Part shown: positions 5,404 through 12,606 of the stretch, in pieces
How the letters are laid out: the number at the start of each line of letters is the position of its first letter
Numbering within the stretch: position 1 is the stretch's first letter
From: Elusimicrobiota bacterium
Lineage (GTDB): Bacteria > Elusimicrobiota > UBA5214 > JBBAAG01
DNA length: 12,606 nucleotides
Assembly: GCA_041658405.1 (NCBI GenBank)
Contig: JBBAAG010000084.1
Span: 1-12,606 of the forward strand
Reading direction: 5' to 3'
Made by a program: the position numbers and the translations under genes
Notes under the pieces: generated by a model
The model's input: the letters and a program-made list of their open reading frames with translations, nothing else
What the model was told of the DNA's origin: nothing
Database searches by the model: none

Positions 5404-5958
5404 TTATTTCCTAAGTTTCAAACAATAATTCTTTCTCTTAGCAATTTCATTTAATACTGAATGAATAACCTTAGATTTATCTTCAATCTTAAAACCTACT
5501 GACTCTTTTCTTGTTTTTATCAATGCTTCTTTGAGTTCCGCAATACCTATAACTGTTGCAGCAATACAATAATAACTTTTTGAACGCCCTTCATTAAACT
5601 CCGTCAATAATTCTATGAGCAATTGCTCTCTAATTTTCTGTATTTTTTCAAATTCATTTATCCCATTCTTCTGGATAAAGACTATATCATTCCCAAGTTC
5701 TTGATAACACTTGAACGAATCAGCTTTTTTTCCGGCTTCTCTATGCTTCCTCCATTTAACGCATTTTGTGTTTTCTTCACAATCCCAACAGAACTCAATT
5801 CCCTTTCTCTTCAATGCACAGGTAATAAACGGGCAGCCAACACATATTCTTGATTGTGTTTTACAGCCGTTGCACTTACTCACACCTTCAGTATGATAAT
5901 GAGGGCAAAGCCTGCAGGAAAGCCCGCAAATTCCTATCTTAGGGTATTTAATTTTCAT
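5404..5958 (-). CDS. DUF3795 Cys-rich protein, probable zinc/metal binding
   Basis: The protein has 184 residues. The N-terminal 84 contain twelve cysteines (11, 15, 18, 29, 32, 39, 42, 47, 57, 60, 66, 84), starting with ICGLSCRLCP and CNGC, the signature of DUF3795 proteins (PF12675) found widely in anaerobic bacteria and archaea. The cysteine spacing suggests two or more metal sites, probably zinc, though iron-sulfur is possible. The C-terminal half is helical and charged, with repeated Lys/Glu runs, and holds only two cysteines (131, 179). No signal peptide or membrane helix is seen, so it is cytoplasmic. No strong ribosome site precedes the ATG at 5958. It is 44 nt downstream of the hydrolase gene and may be cotranscribed with it. 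The molecular function of the family is unknown. Confidence 0.82.
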   Translation of the reverse strand: MKIKYPKIGICGLSCRLCPHYHTEGVSKCNGCKTQSRICVGCPFITCALKRKGIEFCWDCEENTKCVKWRKHREAGKKADSFKCYQELGNDIVFIQKNGINEFEKIQKIREQLLIELLTEFNEGRSKSYYCIAATVIGIAELKEALIKTRKESVGFKIEDKSKVIHSVLNEIAKRKNYCLKLRK

Positions 5959-6002
5959 AATATTAAATCGTTCTTGTCTAAGATAATAACAAAATCAGGC
6001 GC

Positions 6003-6821
6003 TCAACAGCGCCCCTTACACCACTCAAGAATATCAGCGAACACTTTTTCTTTACCAATATCGATTGATAACGCATGGTACATTTCAGGATAAGTAAACA
6101 CTGTTTTGTCCTTGATAGTAAGAGCATCAAATACTTTCTTACTTTCCATAGGGCTTGTAAGCTTATCCTTCTCCGCTAACAGGAACAATACCGGTGTTTT
6201 AAGTTTATCCTTAGCATTCCCACACGCAATCTGCGACATAAGGATCTCCCATAACGTTTTAACTGATGCTATCCGCAGCTCGCGGGTATCCGCATCTAAC
6301 CTTTTTTGGTACTCAACATCCCTGGTGATCCACGCGGAATTAAATGGCATCTTCAACGTTGCACGCTGGTTGAATATCAAAGATACGATAAACTGTACAT
6401 ACGTATACCACGCGAATGGCATTACGTTAACAAATACAGGTGATATACATACCAGCCCGCTGAAGAAACCGGGAAACTTTACTGTTGCTAAATACGCGAT
6501 TAACCCACCCATACTTTCGCCGATAATAAATATTTTCTTACCAGGCAGTTCTGTTTTAATAATCTCGCATAACGCCGTTAGATCGTTATAATATACATTG
6601 AACGAATCAATATGCGCTCTCAACTCTTTAGTCTCACCGTACCCGCGGAGTTCTATTGCGTATGACGCAAGACCATTCTTTGCGAGAAAGTCTGCGAGAA
6701 AGTTCCAGCGTTCACTTTGCGCGCCAAGGCCGTGGACCATTAAAAACACCGCTTTTGGAGATACCGAATCCCATTTTCTGTACATAATCCCGGTTTTACT
6801 ATCTGTCAACATCATTGCCAT
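6003..6821 (-). CDS. Alpha/beta hydrolase, monoacylglycerol-lipase-like
   Basis: The 272-residue protein shows the full alpha/beta-hydrolase set in order: the oxyanion-hole loop VHGLGAQSERW (His30-Gly31), ELRGYGETKE (about 57-66), the nucleophile elbow G101-E-S103-M-G105, the acid in LLAEKDKLTSP (Asp219) and the catalytic histidine in YPEMYHALSID (His249). A cap region lies between about 130 and 200. This matches lysophospholipase/monoacylglycerol lipase-like enzymes (Hydrolase_4), which cleave esters. There is no signal peptide, so it probably acts in the cytoplasm. The start is supported by AGGAG at 6832-6836, ten bases upstream; a second ATG lies two codons in. It follows the beta-barrel gene by 33 nt. 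The natural substrate is unknown. Confidence 0.9.
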   Translation of the reverse strand: MAMMLTDSKTGIMYRKWDSVSPKAVFLMVHGLGAQSERWNFLADFLAKNGLASYAIELRGYGETKELRAHIDSFNVYYNDLTALCEIIKTELPGKKIFIIGESMGGLIAYLATVKFPGFFSGLVCISPVFVNVMPFAWYTYVQFIVSLIFNQRATLKMPFNSAWITRDVEYQKRLDADTRELRIASVKTLWEILMSQIACGNAKDKLKTPVLFLLAEKDKLTSPMESKKVFDALTIKDKTVFTYPEMYHALSIDIGKEKVFADILEWCKGRC

Positions 6822-6854
6822 ACTTTGTTTACTCCTGTCATTATTAATAATACA

Positions 6855-8093
6855 TTAATCGCTAAACCGCGGGTTCACAACGTCGCTGTATATAGAACCA
6901 AACATGTAATTAATACTGACCGACAAATCATAATCGTATGTGGTTTCTAACTCTTTTTGTGTAAGTAACACTTCTTCAGTAGTAGCCTCGCCTTTTGTCA
7001 ATGCCAACTGGTCATGAATAATAGAATATGACCCGTCTACCGCAAGTGAAAAACCTTTAAAAATCCGTACTTCAATCCCGGAATCCAGAGATAACCGTTG
7101 TTTATTAATATCATGGAAATAATGTGAACCTTCAAGCGTGCTGTATAAAGAACCCCATGGCTGGGTTATCGACGCTGATACTGCCAGGCTTTCACTCCAT
7201 AACGTCTCAGAAAGTTTATCGTATATAGTTTCTTCATAATACTCAATATTATTCCAGTTAATACGGTATAGAAAAGTTATATTCTTACGATTGTATTCCC
7301 TGTAAGGGAGGATGTTGTATTCTATAGCCGGCGCGAGTTTGAAACTATACTTTTTATTTTCATACGTTGTCTGCGCGTAATTAAAATATCCCCCGACAGA
7401 CCAGTGGTTAGTAAGACTTTTTACAACCAGGCTATCCAGGTATGAACTGTTCTTCATACTGACTATTTCATTACCATCGACGTTATATCGATTAACACTT
7501 TGCTTTGCACCAAGCGCATTCGTTATTTTCCATCCTTCCGTTATACGATCAGCATAAACGTACCCGGCAATACTACTGAGATTCGTAGTATTATCACCTT
7601 CAATATCCCCACTGGTTTTCAATGTGAACACCCAGTTATTCCACTTATCCTTAGTATCTTTTTGTGCTAATCCCTGTTCTTCGTATTCTACCCGTATGTT
7701 GTTACGTAACGGCGTTTGCGCAATGTAATACACCATCCCGGTTTTTAAAGTGTTTAACAACCCAGACCGTTTTTCATCTTCAGTTTCTGTTTTATTTGAC
7801 ACGTACTCCAATGTTTCATTTTTACCTTCAAACTTCTGTAACCCAATAAAATCAATACTGTATTTTGTCCCTCCGGCAGTTGCTTGTGAAGTCATTAGTA
7901 TGTGTATATCAGCATCAAGCCGGTCTGACACATAATTCACAAACGCCAGTTCCGTTTTTATATAATCAACGCTGATATTGTCGTGGCAGTCCAAAAACAT
8001 CTTTAGCGCATCTCCATCCCGGATTTCTTGCGCTGATACGTATGTAGCAAAAACAAAACAGGTTATTAACAATAGTCCAGCATTTTTTCCCAT
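6855..8093 (-). CDS. Secreted beta-barrel protein of a conserved uncharacterised family
   Basis: The protein has 412 residues from ATG 8093, chosen because it opens a clear signal peptide (GLLLITCFVFATYVSA, cleavage near residues 21-22); an upstream in-frame GTG at 8165 would add an unlikely 24-residue leader. A soluble domain of about 125 residues (FLDCHDNISVDYIKTE, then a strand-rich region to IAQTPL near 129) precedes about 260 residues of alternating aromatic and polar strands typical of an outer-membrane barrel, ending INYMFGSIYSDVVNPRF plus two residues. I recall similar proteins, with FLDC near the N-terminus and the same FGSIYS...NPRF end, from Bacteroidota, Acidobacteriota and Gemmatimonadota genomes, all without known function. 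It is probably cotranscribed with the lipase-like gene. It could be a transport pore or surface protein; the exact role is not known. Confidence 0.75.
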   Translation of the reverse strand: MGKNAGLLLITCFVFATYVSAQEIRDGDALKMFLDCHDNISVDYIKTELAFVNYVSDRLDADIHILMTSQATAGGTKYSIDFIGLQKFEGKNETLEYVSNKTETEDEKRSGLLNTLKTGMVYYIAQTPLRNNIRVEYEEQGLAQKDTKDKWNNWVFTLKTSGDIEGDNTTNLSSIAGYVYADRITEGWKITNALGAKQSVNRYNVDGNEIVSMKNSSYLDSLVVKSLTNHWSVGGYFNYAQTTYENKKYSFKLAPAIEYNILPYREYNRKNITFLYRINWNNIEYYEETIYDKLSETLWSESLAVSASITQPWGSLYSTLEGSHYFHDINKQRLSLDSGIEVRIFKGFSLAVDGSYSIIHDQLALTKGEATTEEVLLTQKELETTYDYDLSVSINYMFGSIYSDVVNPRFSD

Positions 8094-8101
8094 TGGTAAT
8101 A

Positions 8102-8125
8102 TTATACAACACCTTATACAATACC
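8102..8125. repeat. Tandem 12-nt direct repeat (two units)
   Basis: TTATACAACACC is followed directly by TTATACAATACC, identical at 11 of 12 bases. The first unit overlaps the TATAAT box of the barrel gene. Tandem units at about one helical turn can act as sites for a regulator binding one face of DNA, but this is inferred. Confidence 0.5.
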
Positions 8126-8172
8126 TTAAAATGTTATTTCCCAAAAAAGCACTCACTATAAACACTGAAAGT

Positions 8173-8193
8173 TTGGTATTATTATTGGTATTA
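8173..8193. repeat. Pair of 9-nt TTGGTATTA direct repeats, 12-nt period
   Basis: TTGGTATTA occurs at 8173-8181 and again at 8185-8193. A related TTGGTAATATTA lies at 8093-8104, matching 11 of 12 bases of the sequence starting at 8173. Their position upstream of the plus-strand operon could make them activator or repressor sites. Confidence 0.4.
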
Positions 8194-8229
8194 AATACAT
8201 ACTTTAATTATGAAGGAGCTTAGTAGAAT

Positions 8230-9396
8230 ATGAAAAATAATGATGTGTACAAACGCAAACTACGCGGAGGAATGGTAGGCGGCGGTATTGGCGCGTTCAT
8301 CGGGCCGGTACACCGTATGGCTGCAACAATGGATGGTGAAGCGGAATACGTTGCCGGCGCGTTGCATGTAGACCCAGTAATTGCGAGAGAGTCCGGGGAA
8401 AAACTGTTTTTTGACCCCAACCGTACATATACTGACTACCGTGATATGGCAGAAAAAGAAGCGTTATTATCAAATGACAATAAAATAGATTTTGTTACTA
8501 TAGTAACGCCTAATTTCACGCATTTTGATATTGCAAAAACTTTTCTTGAAGCCGGATTCAACGTTATATGCGAAAAACCTATGTGCATCAGCCTCGCACA
8601 AGCGAAACAACTCGAGATAATCGTAAAGAAAACGCGGAAAGTTTTTGCGTTAGGGCACATCTATACCGGCTACCCTATGGTAAAACACGCGAAGTACATG
8701 GTTACAACCGGGCAGTTAGGAACAATCAACAAAATTGTTGTTGAGTATCCCCAGGGATGGCTGCTTCCCGCGATATTCACTAAAGGTAAAGCTATCAACT
8801 GGCGGATGAACCCCAAAACCTCCGGTGCGTCATGCTGCGTTGGAGATATCGGCACACACGCAGAAAATCTTGCACGTTACATCACAGGGTTGAAGATAAT
8901 AGAATTATGCGCGGATACCACATCGTTTATCCCGGGACATAAACTTGAAGACGACGCGAATGTCTTGTTACGTTACGATTCCGGTGCAAAAGGGATACTT
9001 TACGCATCACAAATTTCTGCGGGTGAAGAAAACGGGTTGACAATCCGTGTATACGGCACAAAAGCTGGGATTGAATGGCACCAACAAAACCCGAATTATC
9101 TAACGGTTAAAGGTACTGACGGAATCTACAAAACATTGTCAAAAGGCACAGGCGTTCTTTGTGACGCAGCAAAGGCCGCAGGACGATTACCTGCGGGGCA
9201 TCCGGATGGGTTTATTGAATCATACGCCAACCTTTACCGTGAAGCATACAAATCTATCCGCGAAGAAGTCAGCGGGAAAAGGTTTACGATTTACGACTAT
9301 CCTACTGTTGAGGACGGTGTTACAGGTAATGCTTTTATTGAGACTGTCCTCGCAAGCGCGGGTAGTAAATCCAAATGGGTTAAGATGAAGAAGTAA
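8230..9396 (+). CDS. Gfo/Idh/MocA-family NAD(P)-dependent oxidoreductase
   Basis: The 388-residue protein has an N-terminal Rossmann fold with MVGGGIGAFIG (about 15-24), a strand-turn FVTIVTPNFTH (about 88-98) and the invariant NVICEKP (Glu115-Lys116-Pro117). The C-terminal substrate domain carries GHIYTGYPMVKHAK and the catalytic segment VGDIGTHAENLARYITG with Asp206 and His210. This is the architecture of sugar or cyclitol dehydrogenases (glucose-fructose oxidoreductase, inositol dehydrogenase and relatives). It has no signal peptide and acts in the cytoplasm. The ATG follows AAGGAG by 11 bases. It is the first gene of a tight four-gene operon with a deacetylase, an FNT channel and a heparinase-like lyase, so the likely substrate is a sugar or uronic-acid product of glycan breakdown. 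The exact substrate cannot be told. Confidence 0.93.
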   Translation: MKNNDVYKRKLRGGMVGGGIGAFIGPVHRMAATMDGEAEYVAGALHVDPVIARESGEKLFFDPNRTYTDYRDMAEKEALLSNDNKIDFVTIVTPNFTHFDIAKTFLEAGFNVICEKPMCISLAQAKQLEIIVKKTRKVFALGHIYTGYPMVKHAKYMVTTGQLGTINKIVVEYPQGWLLPAIFTKGKAINWRMNPKTSGASCCVGDIGTHAENLARYITGLKIIELCADTTSFIPGHKLEDDANVLLRYDSGAKGILYASQISAGEENGLTIRVYGTKAGIEWHQQNPNYLTVKGTDGIYKTLSKGTGVLCDAAKAAGRLPAGHPDGFIESYANLYREAYKSIREEVSGKRFTIYDYPTVEDGVTGNAFIETVLASAGSKSKWVKMKK

Positions 9397-9413
9397 GGGA
9401 ATAGAGATGGTGT

Positions 9414-10289
9414 ATGTTAAAAATTGTATTTTCAAGTATTACCGCAATTCTAATATTTTTATCAGGTACATGTATGGCGGAAACGTTTAACAAAATCGTG
9501 TATAAACCCGGGATTACAAAAACCTACGGCGGGGTAACCCGCGGGCCGGTGGATACCAAAACATTGGCATTAGTCTTCACAGGCGGATCATACGCTGACT
9601 GTGGAACGCTTATCCTTAATACGTTAAGGAAACATAACGACGCAAAAGCAAATTTCTTTTTTATCGGCGAATTTTTGAGGAAAGACGCCTTTGGCAACCT
9701 TATTGACCGTATAATTTCGGATGGACACTATATTGGCCCGCATAGTGACGCGCATTTACTGTACTGCCCCTGGGAGAACCGTTCTCACACGCTGGTAACA
9801 AAAGACGAATTTATCGTCGACCTCGCAAAAAACTTTGATGAACTCGCGAAATTCGGGGTTAACAAAAAAAATGCGTTACTCTGGATCCCTCCCTATGAAT
9901 GGTATAACGACACAATCTCCGCGTGGAGTGACGAGTACGGGCTTGGGATTATTAACCTTACCCAGGGAACATTAGCCGCAGCGGACTATACCTTGGATAC
10001 CGACAAAAATTTCCGGTCAAACCAAACGATTTATGAAAGTATTATTAAAAAAGAACAAACCGACCATAACGGGCTAAACGGATATATTTTGTTAATGCAT
10101 ATTGGCACCGCTCCGGGACGGACAGAAAAGTTTGCTACCCGGCTTGATAACCTGATGTCCTATCTTGAAGATAAAGAATATCAGTTCTCACGGGTGGACG
10201 ATATGTTACTCGTAAAATCAACGGAAACTGTCACTGTAGTATGGCCGGATACGAAAACTAAGCCAGTATCTGTTAACAAGGAGAAATAA
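9414..10289 (+). CDS. Secreted polysaccharide-deacetylase-like (NodB-fold) protein, altered motif 1
   Basis: The 291-residue protein begins with a signal peptide (hydrophobic 4-18, likely cleavage after Ala22). The NodB-like domain spans about 48-265: strand TLALVFTGGSYADCG (about 50-64), the metal-binding H110-S-D-A-H114, IPPYEWYN (about 158-165) and a late LLMHIG (His229). In classical deacetylases the first motif is TFDDG, whose aspartates serve as catalytic base and metal ligand; here the place is taken by TGG, although Asp62 lies six residues on. The Arg of the RPPY motif is also replaced (IPPY). I recall a subfamily in Bacteroidota with the same kind of FTGxxF region and HSDxH, so this is probably a real family variant rather than decay. 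Deacetylase activity is therefore uncertain. It sits 17 nt after the oxidoreductase and 8 nt before the FNT gene. Confidence 0.85.
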   Translation: MLKIVFSSITAILIFLSGTCMAETFNKIVYKPGITKTYGGVTRGPVDTKTLALVFTGGSYADCGTLILNTLRKHNDAKANFFFIGEFLRKDAFGNLIDRIISDGHYIGPHSDAHLLYCPWENRSHTLVTKDEFIVDLAKNFDELAKFGVNKKNALLWIPPYEWYNDTISAWSDEYGLGIINLTQGTLAAADYTLDTDKNFRSNQTIYESIIKKEQTDHNGLNGYILLMHIGTAPGRTEKFATRLDNLMSYLEDKEYQFSRVDDMLLVKSTETVTVVWPDTKTKPVSVNKEK

Positions 10290-10297
10290 CAGTTTTT

Positions 10298-11119
10298 ATG
10301 ACCGACAATGTATCAAACTACGATCCAAAATTATCCCCGAAAGAAGTGCAGTCAACAATCTCGGCGTTAGGGATTAAGAAAGCTAATACCAAACCGTGGC
10401 ATCTGCTATTACTCGGCATCCTTGCGGGAATTTATATCAGTTTCGGCGGGCAGTGTTTTCTCGCTGCGATGGAACAGGGAATGGGCCGCGTGGTTGGCGG
10501 TATGGTGTTCAGTATTGGGCTAGTCCTCGTTGTTATTGCCGGTGCGGAACTATTCACCGGTAATATAACGATGATTGTAGGAACGCTTACACGCCAATAC
10601 TCACTAAGTAAGATGCTACTAAACTGGGGTATTGTATATATTGGCAACTTCGTAGGCGCATATTTAATGGCATTACTTGTTTACTGGTCAGGCTTACTGG
10701 GTACCATAGAAACTTCAATCTCCCCCGTTGGCCAAGTCGCAGTACGGGTATCCGAATTCAAGCTCGCAATGCCGTTTCTGCAGGAAGTTATACGCGGAAT
10801 ATTGTGCAATATCCTGGTGATACTCGCTATAATAATGTCGTATTTTTCCAAAGATATCATCTCAAAAATCGTATGCATAATTTTGCCGATAACTGTTTTC
10901 ATTGCATCCGGGTATGAACACTGTGTTGCGAACATGTACCTTATCCCTGCGGGATTATTAGCGAAAGGTACTGACGCAGCAGGGATGCTGCAGATATTCA
11001 ATAATATTATTCCTGTAACAATCGGAAATATAATCGGCGGGATTTTTATTGTAGTCCTGCACCCAAACCGTATTCGCCAAATATTTGCACTAATAAGAAC
11101 AAAAAAAAGTGTTAAATAA
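10298..11119 (+). CDS. Formate/nitrite-transporter (FNT) family channel
   Basis: The 273-residue protein has six membrane helices and the FNT signatures: KPWHLLLLGILAGIYISFGG (about 32-51), AGAELFTGN (81-89) and GYEHCVANMY (205-214), in which His208 is the central pore histidine that protonates the passing anion. IIPVTIGNIIGGIF (237-250) closes the fold. FNT pentamers such as FocA, NirC and HSC pass small monovalent anions: formate, nitrite, hydrosulfide, and also acetate or lactate. Substrate cannot be called from these motifs. Its start is 8 nt after the deacetylase stop, and its ribosome site AAGGAG lies in that gene's end. No formate lyase or nitrite reductase is nearby, so a role with carboxylates from glycan breakdown is possible; this is inference. 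Confidence 0.94.
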   Translation: MTDNVSNYDPKLSPKEVQSTISALGIKKANTKPWHLLLLGILAGIYISFGGQCFLAAMEQGMGRVVGGMVFSIGLVLVVIAGAELFTGNITMIVGTLTRQYSLSKMLLNWGIVYIGNFVGAYLMALLVYWSGLLGTIETSISPVGQVAVRVSEFKLAMPFLQEVIRGILCNILVILAIIMSYFSKDIISKIVCIILPITVFIASGYEHCVANMYLIPAGLLAKGTDAAGMLQIFNNIIPVTIGNIIGGIFIVVLHPNRIRQIFALIRTKKSVK

Positions 11120-11127
11120 AGGATATT

Positions 11128-12606
11128 ATGACAAAAAGAATAATAACTACTATACTATATGTTGTATTATTCTTTAATTTAATAGAAGCAAAGGATATTT
11201 CTACGAATACTGTTACAAATACAAGTTTAGCCTTACCTGACAAAATAGAATTTGTTGCGTATCCTGATACCGGTACCAATGTTTATTTATTACTCGACGG
11301 TTCACGCGAAAAACTTGCGGAGTTTAAGAAGACAACTTCGTATTTTGACCTTGAACGCGGATGGCTAAGTACTATAGAAAAAACAAAAGCAATACCGCAA
11401 ACAACCTATACGCTATACCAAGACTTTTTCCGTACCGGGACAAGGTATAGGTATGAAGCCGAGTATTTCCAGAAACGAAATGTAATGACTTCGTTAGCAA
11501 TGCTGGTATTGCTTGAGCACGGTAATGTACAAGAAAATATTGACAAACTCTGTGACTATCTCTGGAATATATGCGAAGAAACCACGTGGGTATTACCCGC
11601 GCATTATGCCAGACAGGACGTTGACCTGTTCGCATCGGAAACCGCGCAGGCGTTAGCGGAGATTGTTACCACATTGGAAGACAAACTTCCAAAAGATGTA
11701 AAAACCCGGGTAAAATCCGAAATTTATCGCCGCGTACTGGATCCTTACTTGGATCACTACAAAAAGTTTTGGTGGTATAAAGGTACGAACAACTGGAACG
11801 GTGTGTGTAACGGCGCTATAGGATCAACCTTTGTTCTCCTTGAAACAGATACTGTTCGATTAGAGAACGCTGTCCGTACAGTAGTTACCGGACTGGATAC
11901 ATATATCACAAAAGGGTTTAACAATGACGGTGGAACAACAGAAGGCGTACCCTACTGGATGTTCGGTATGGGAAATTACATAATGTTTGCTGACCTTTTG
12001 TATCAACGCACCGGCGGGAAAGTTGATATTCTGTCATCCAATAAACTAAAAGCTATCGCTAAGTATCCGTTATCCATGGCCATGGGCCCGGCACAGGTTG
12101 CAAGTTTTTCTGACTCCGGTGACAGTATACGCCTGCCCCACGGGATGATAAAACGTTTATCCGAACGTACGGCCTGCCCGGAACTGTTAACTTTTTTGGA
12201 TAACAAAAACTTTGTTACTGAACGTGTAAGTTATCCCAAGGTGTTACGCAACATTTTTTGGTGGGATTATAACACGATCCCCCAAGACTTTATAGTCAAC
12301 GACCTTATGTTACCTCAAACCGGCGTAGTAAAACTTGTAAACACATCAACCTCTGCAGGCAATATTATTCTTGTATTATCCGCGAAAGCCGGGCACAACG
12401 CTGAATCGCATAACCATAACGATATCGGCAGTTTTATCCTTCGCGTAAATGGAGAAACCATCCTTTGTGACCCCGGGTCCGGGTTGTATGACAAAGACTA
12501 TTTTTCGGGTAAACGATACAACAATGTTTTTGCTAACTCATACGGCCATAGCGTACCTGTGATCAACGGCAAACTTCAATCCCCGGGGTTAAAGTTTTAT
12601 GGCAAG
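11128..12606 (+). CDS. Heparinase II/III-like polysaccharide lyase, C-terminus beyond window
   Basis: The frame is open for 493 codons from ATG 11128 to the window end; the AAAGGA ribosome site ends five bases before the ATG. A signal peptide (about 1-21, ending LIEA) implies export. An alpha-helical toroid-like part (about 60-340) includes NNWNGVCNGA (221-230) and TTEGVPYW (270-277, Tyr276). The beta-rich lyase part has the family hallmark AGHNAESHNHNDIGSF (421-435, His423, His428, His430) followed by GETILCDPGSGLY and NSYGHSVPVING. This matches the heparinase II/III fold, whose members cleave uronic-acid-containing polysaccharides such as heparin, heparan sulfate, alginate or ulvan-type chains by beta-elimination. 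Only the C-terminal part of the barrel is missing. It lies 8 nt after the FNT gene, so it is cotranscribed with it. The particular glycan is unknown. Confidence 0.93.
   Translation, partial: MTKRIITTILYVVLFFNLIEAKDISTNTVTNTSLALPDKIEFVAYPDTGTNVYLLLDGSREKLAEFKKTTSYFDLERGWLSTIEKTKAIPQTTYTLYQDFFRTGTRYRYEAEYFQKRNVMTSLAMLVLLEHGNVQENIDKLCDYLWNICEETTWVLPAHYARQDVDLFASETAQALAEIVTTLEDKLPKDVKTRVKSEIYRRVLDPYLDHYKKFWWYKGTNNWNGVCNGAIGSTFVLLETDTVRLENAVRTVVTGLDTYITKGFNNDGGTTEGVPYWMFGMGNYIMFADLLYQRTGGKVDILSSNKLKAIAKYPLSMAMGPAQVASFSDSGDSIRLPHGMIKRLSERTACPELLTFLDNKNFVTERVSYPKVLRNIFWWDYNTIPQDFIVNDLMLPQTGVVKLVNTSTSAGNIILVLSAKAGHNAESHNHNDIGSFILRVNGETILCDPGSGLYDKDYFSGKRYNNVFANSYGHSVPVINGKLQSPGLKFYGK

Larger units (their letters stand above)
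8094..8229. promoter_or_regulatory. Divergent intergenic region between barrel gene and glycan operon
   Basis: These 136 bases separate the minus-strand barrel gene from the plus-strand operon and must hold promoters for both. On the minus strand TATAAT (8101-8106) lies seven bases from the barrel ATG, with no ribosome site between, which would give a nearly leaderless transcript; no good -35 is seen. On the plus strand AAGGAG (8213-8218) serves the oxidoreductase gene, and TTGGTA at 8173 or 8185 is a poor -35 candidate with no convincing -10. Two families of short direct repeats lie here. Confidence 0.45.

Noticed and set aside
6840..6851. 12-nt palindrome ATTATTAATAAT between the barrel and hydrolase genes
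   Set aside because: Pure A/T palindromes of this length are expected by chance in AT-rich spacers, and it has no link to a promoter.
8094..8165. In-frame GTG start at 8165 for the barrel protein
   Set aside because: It would put 24 residues before a clear signal peptide and has no ribosome site; ATG 8093 is preferred despite its weak leader.
1..12606. CRISPR arrays, tRNA or rRNA genes, insertion sequences
   Set aside because: No regularly spaced repeats, RNA gene structure, transposase-like frame or terminal inverted repeats were seen on either strand.

Overview
The window reads as a piece of chromosome from an uncultured-type, probably anaerobic, Gram-negative bacterium. A predicted outer-membrane beta-barrel protein, a lipobox-bearing periplasmic thioredoxin and Sec signal peptides imply two membranes. 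Iron-sulfur and thiol redox proteins suggest low-oxygen life. The AT-leaning composition and the gene mix (Gfo/Idh/MocA dehydrogenase, polysaccharide deacetylase, heparinase-like lyase) would fit groups such as Elusimicrobiota, Omnitrophota or Firestonebacteria, but the phylum cannot be fixed from the sequence alone.

Region 1 (positions 1-5345, all minus strand) is a nine-gene extended arsenic-resistance operon. It is read from a near-consensus sigma-70-type promoter (TTGACA, 18-nt spacer, TATAAT) with a palindrome over the expected start site. In transcription order it holds an ArsR repressor, a DUF318/ArsP-type permease, a small CxxC thioredoxin, a two-cluster ferredoxin, a lipoprotein thioredoxin with CVPC, a CcdA-type membrane electron carrier, the Acr3 arsenite efflux carrier, a membrane-anchored Cys-tailed thioredoxin-fold protein, and a second CcdA-like membrane protein cut by the window edge. 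Genes overlap or lie within 34 nt of each other, so they are probably co-expressed. No canonical arsC arsenate reductase is present. The set looks like metalloid export joined to a thiol/iron-sulfur electron relay that crosses the inner membrane; its exact substrate is unknown.

Region 2 (5404-8093, minus strand) holds a Cys-rich DUF3795 protein, a monoacylglycerol-lipase-like alpha/beta hydrolase and a secreted beta-barrel protein of a conserved but uncharacterised family. These genes lie upstream of the ars promoter and are probably independent of it.

Region 3 (8230 to the end, plus strand) diverges from region 2 across a 136-nt AT-rich spacer carrying two kinds of short direct repeat with 12-nt period. 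Four tightly packed genes form one probable operon: a Gfo/Idh/MocA oxidoreductase, a secreted NodB-fold deacetylase with an altered metal/catalytic motif, a formate/nitrite-transporter (FNT) channel, and a secreted heparinase II/III-like polysaccharide lyase that runs off the window. A reasonable reading is breakdown of an acidic, acetylated glycan, with the FNT channel possibly handling a small carboxylate such as released acetate. That link is inference.
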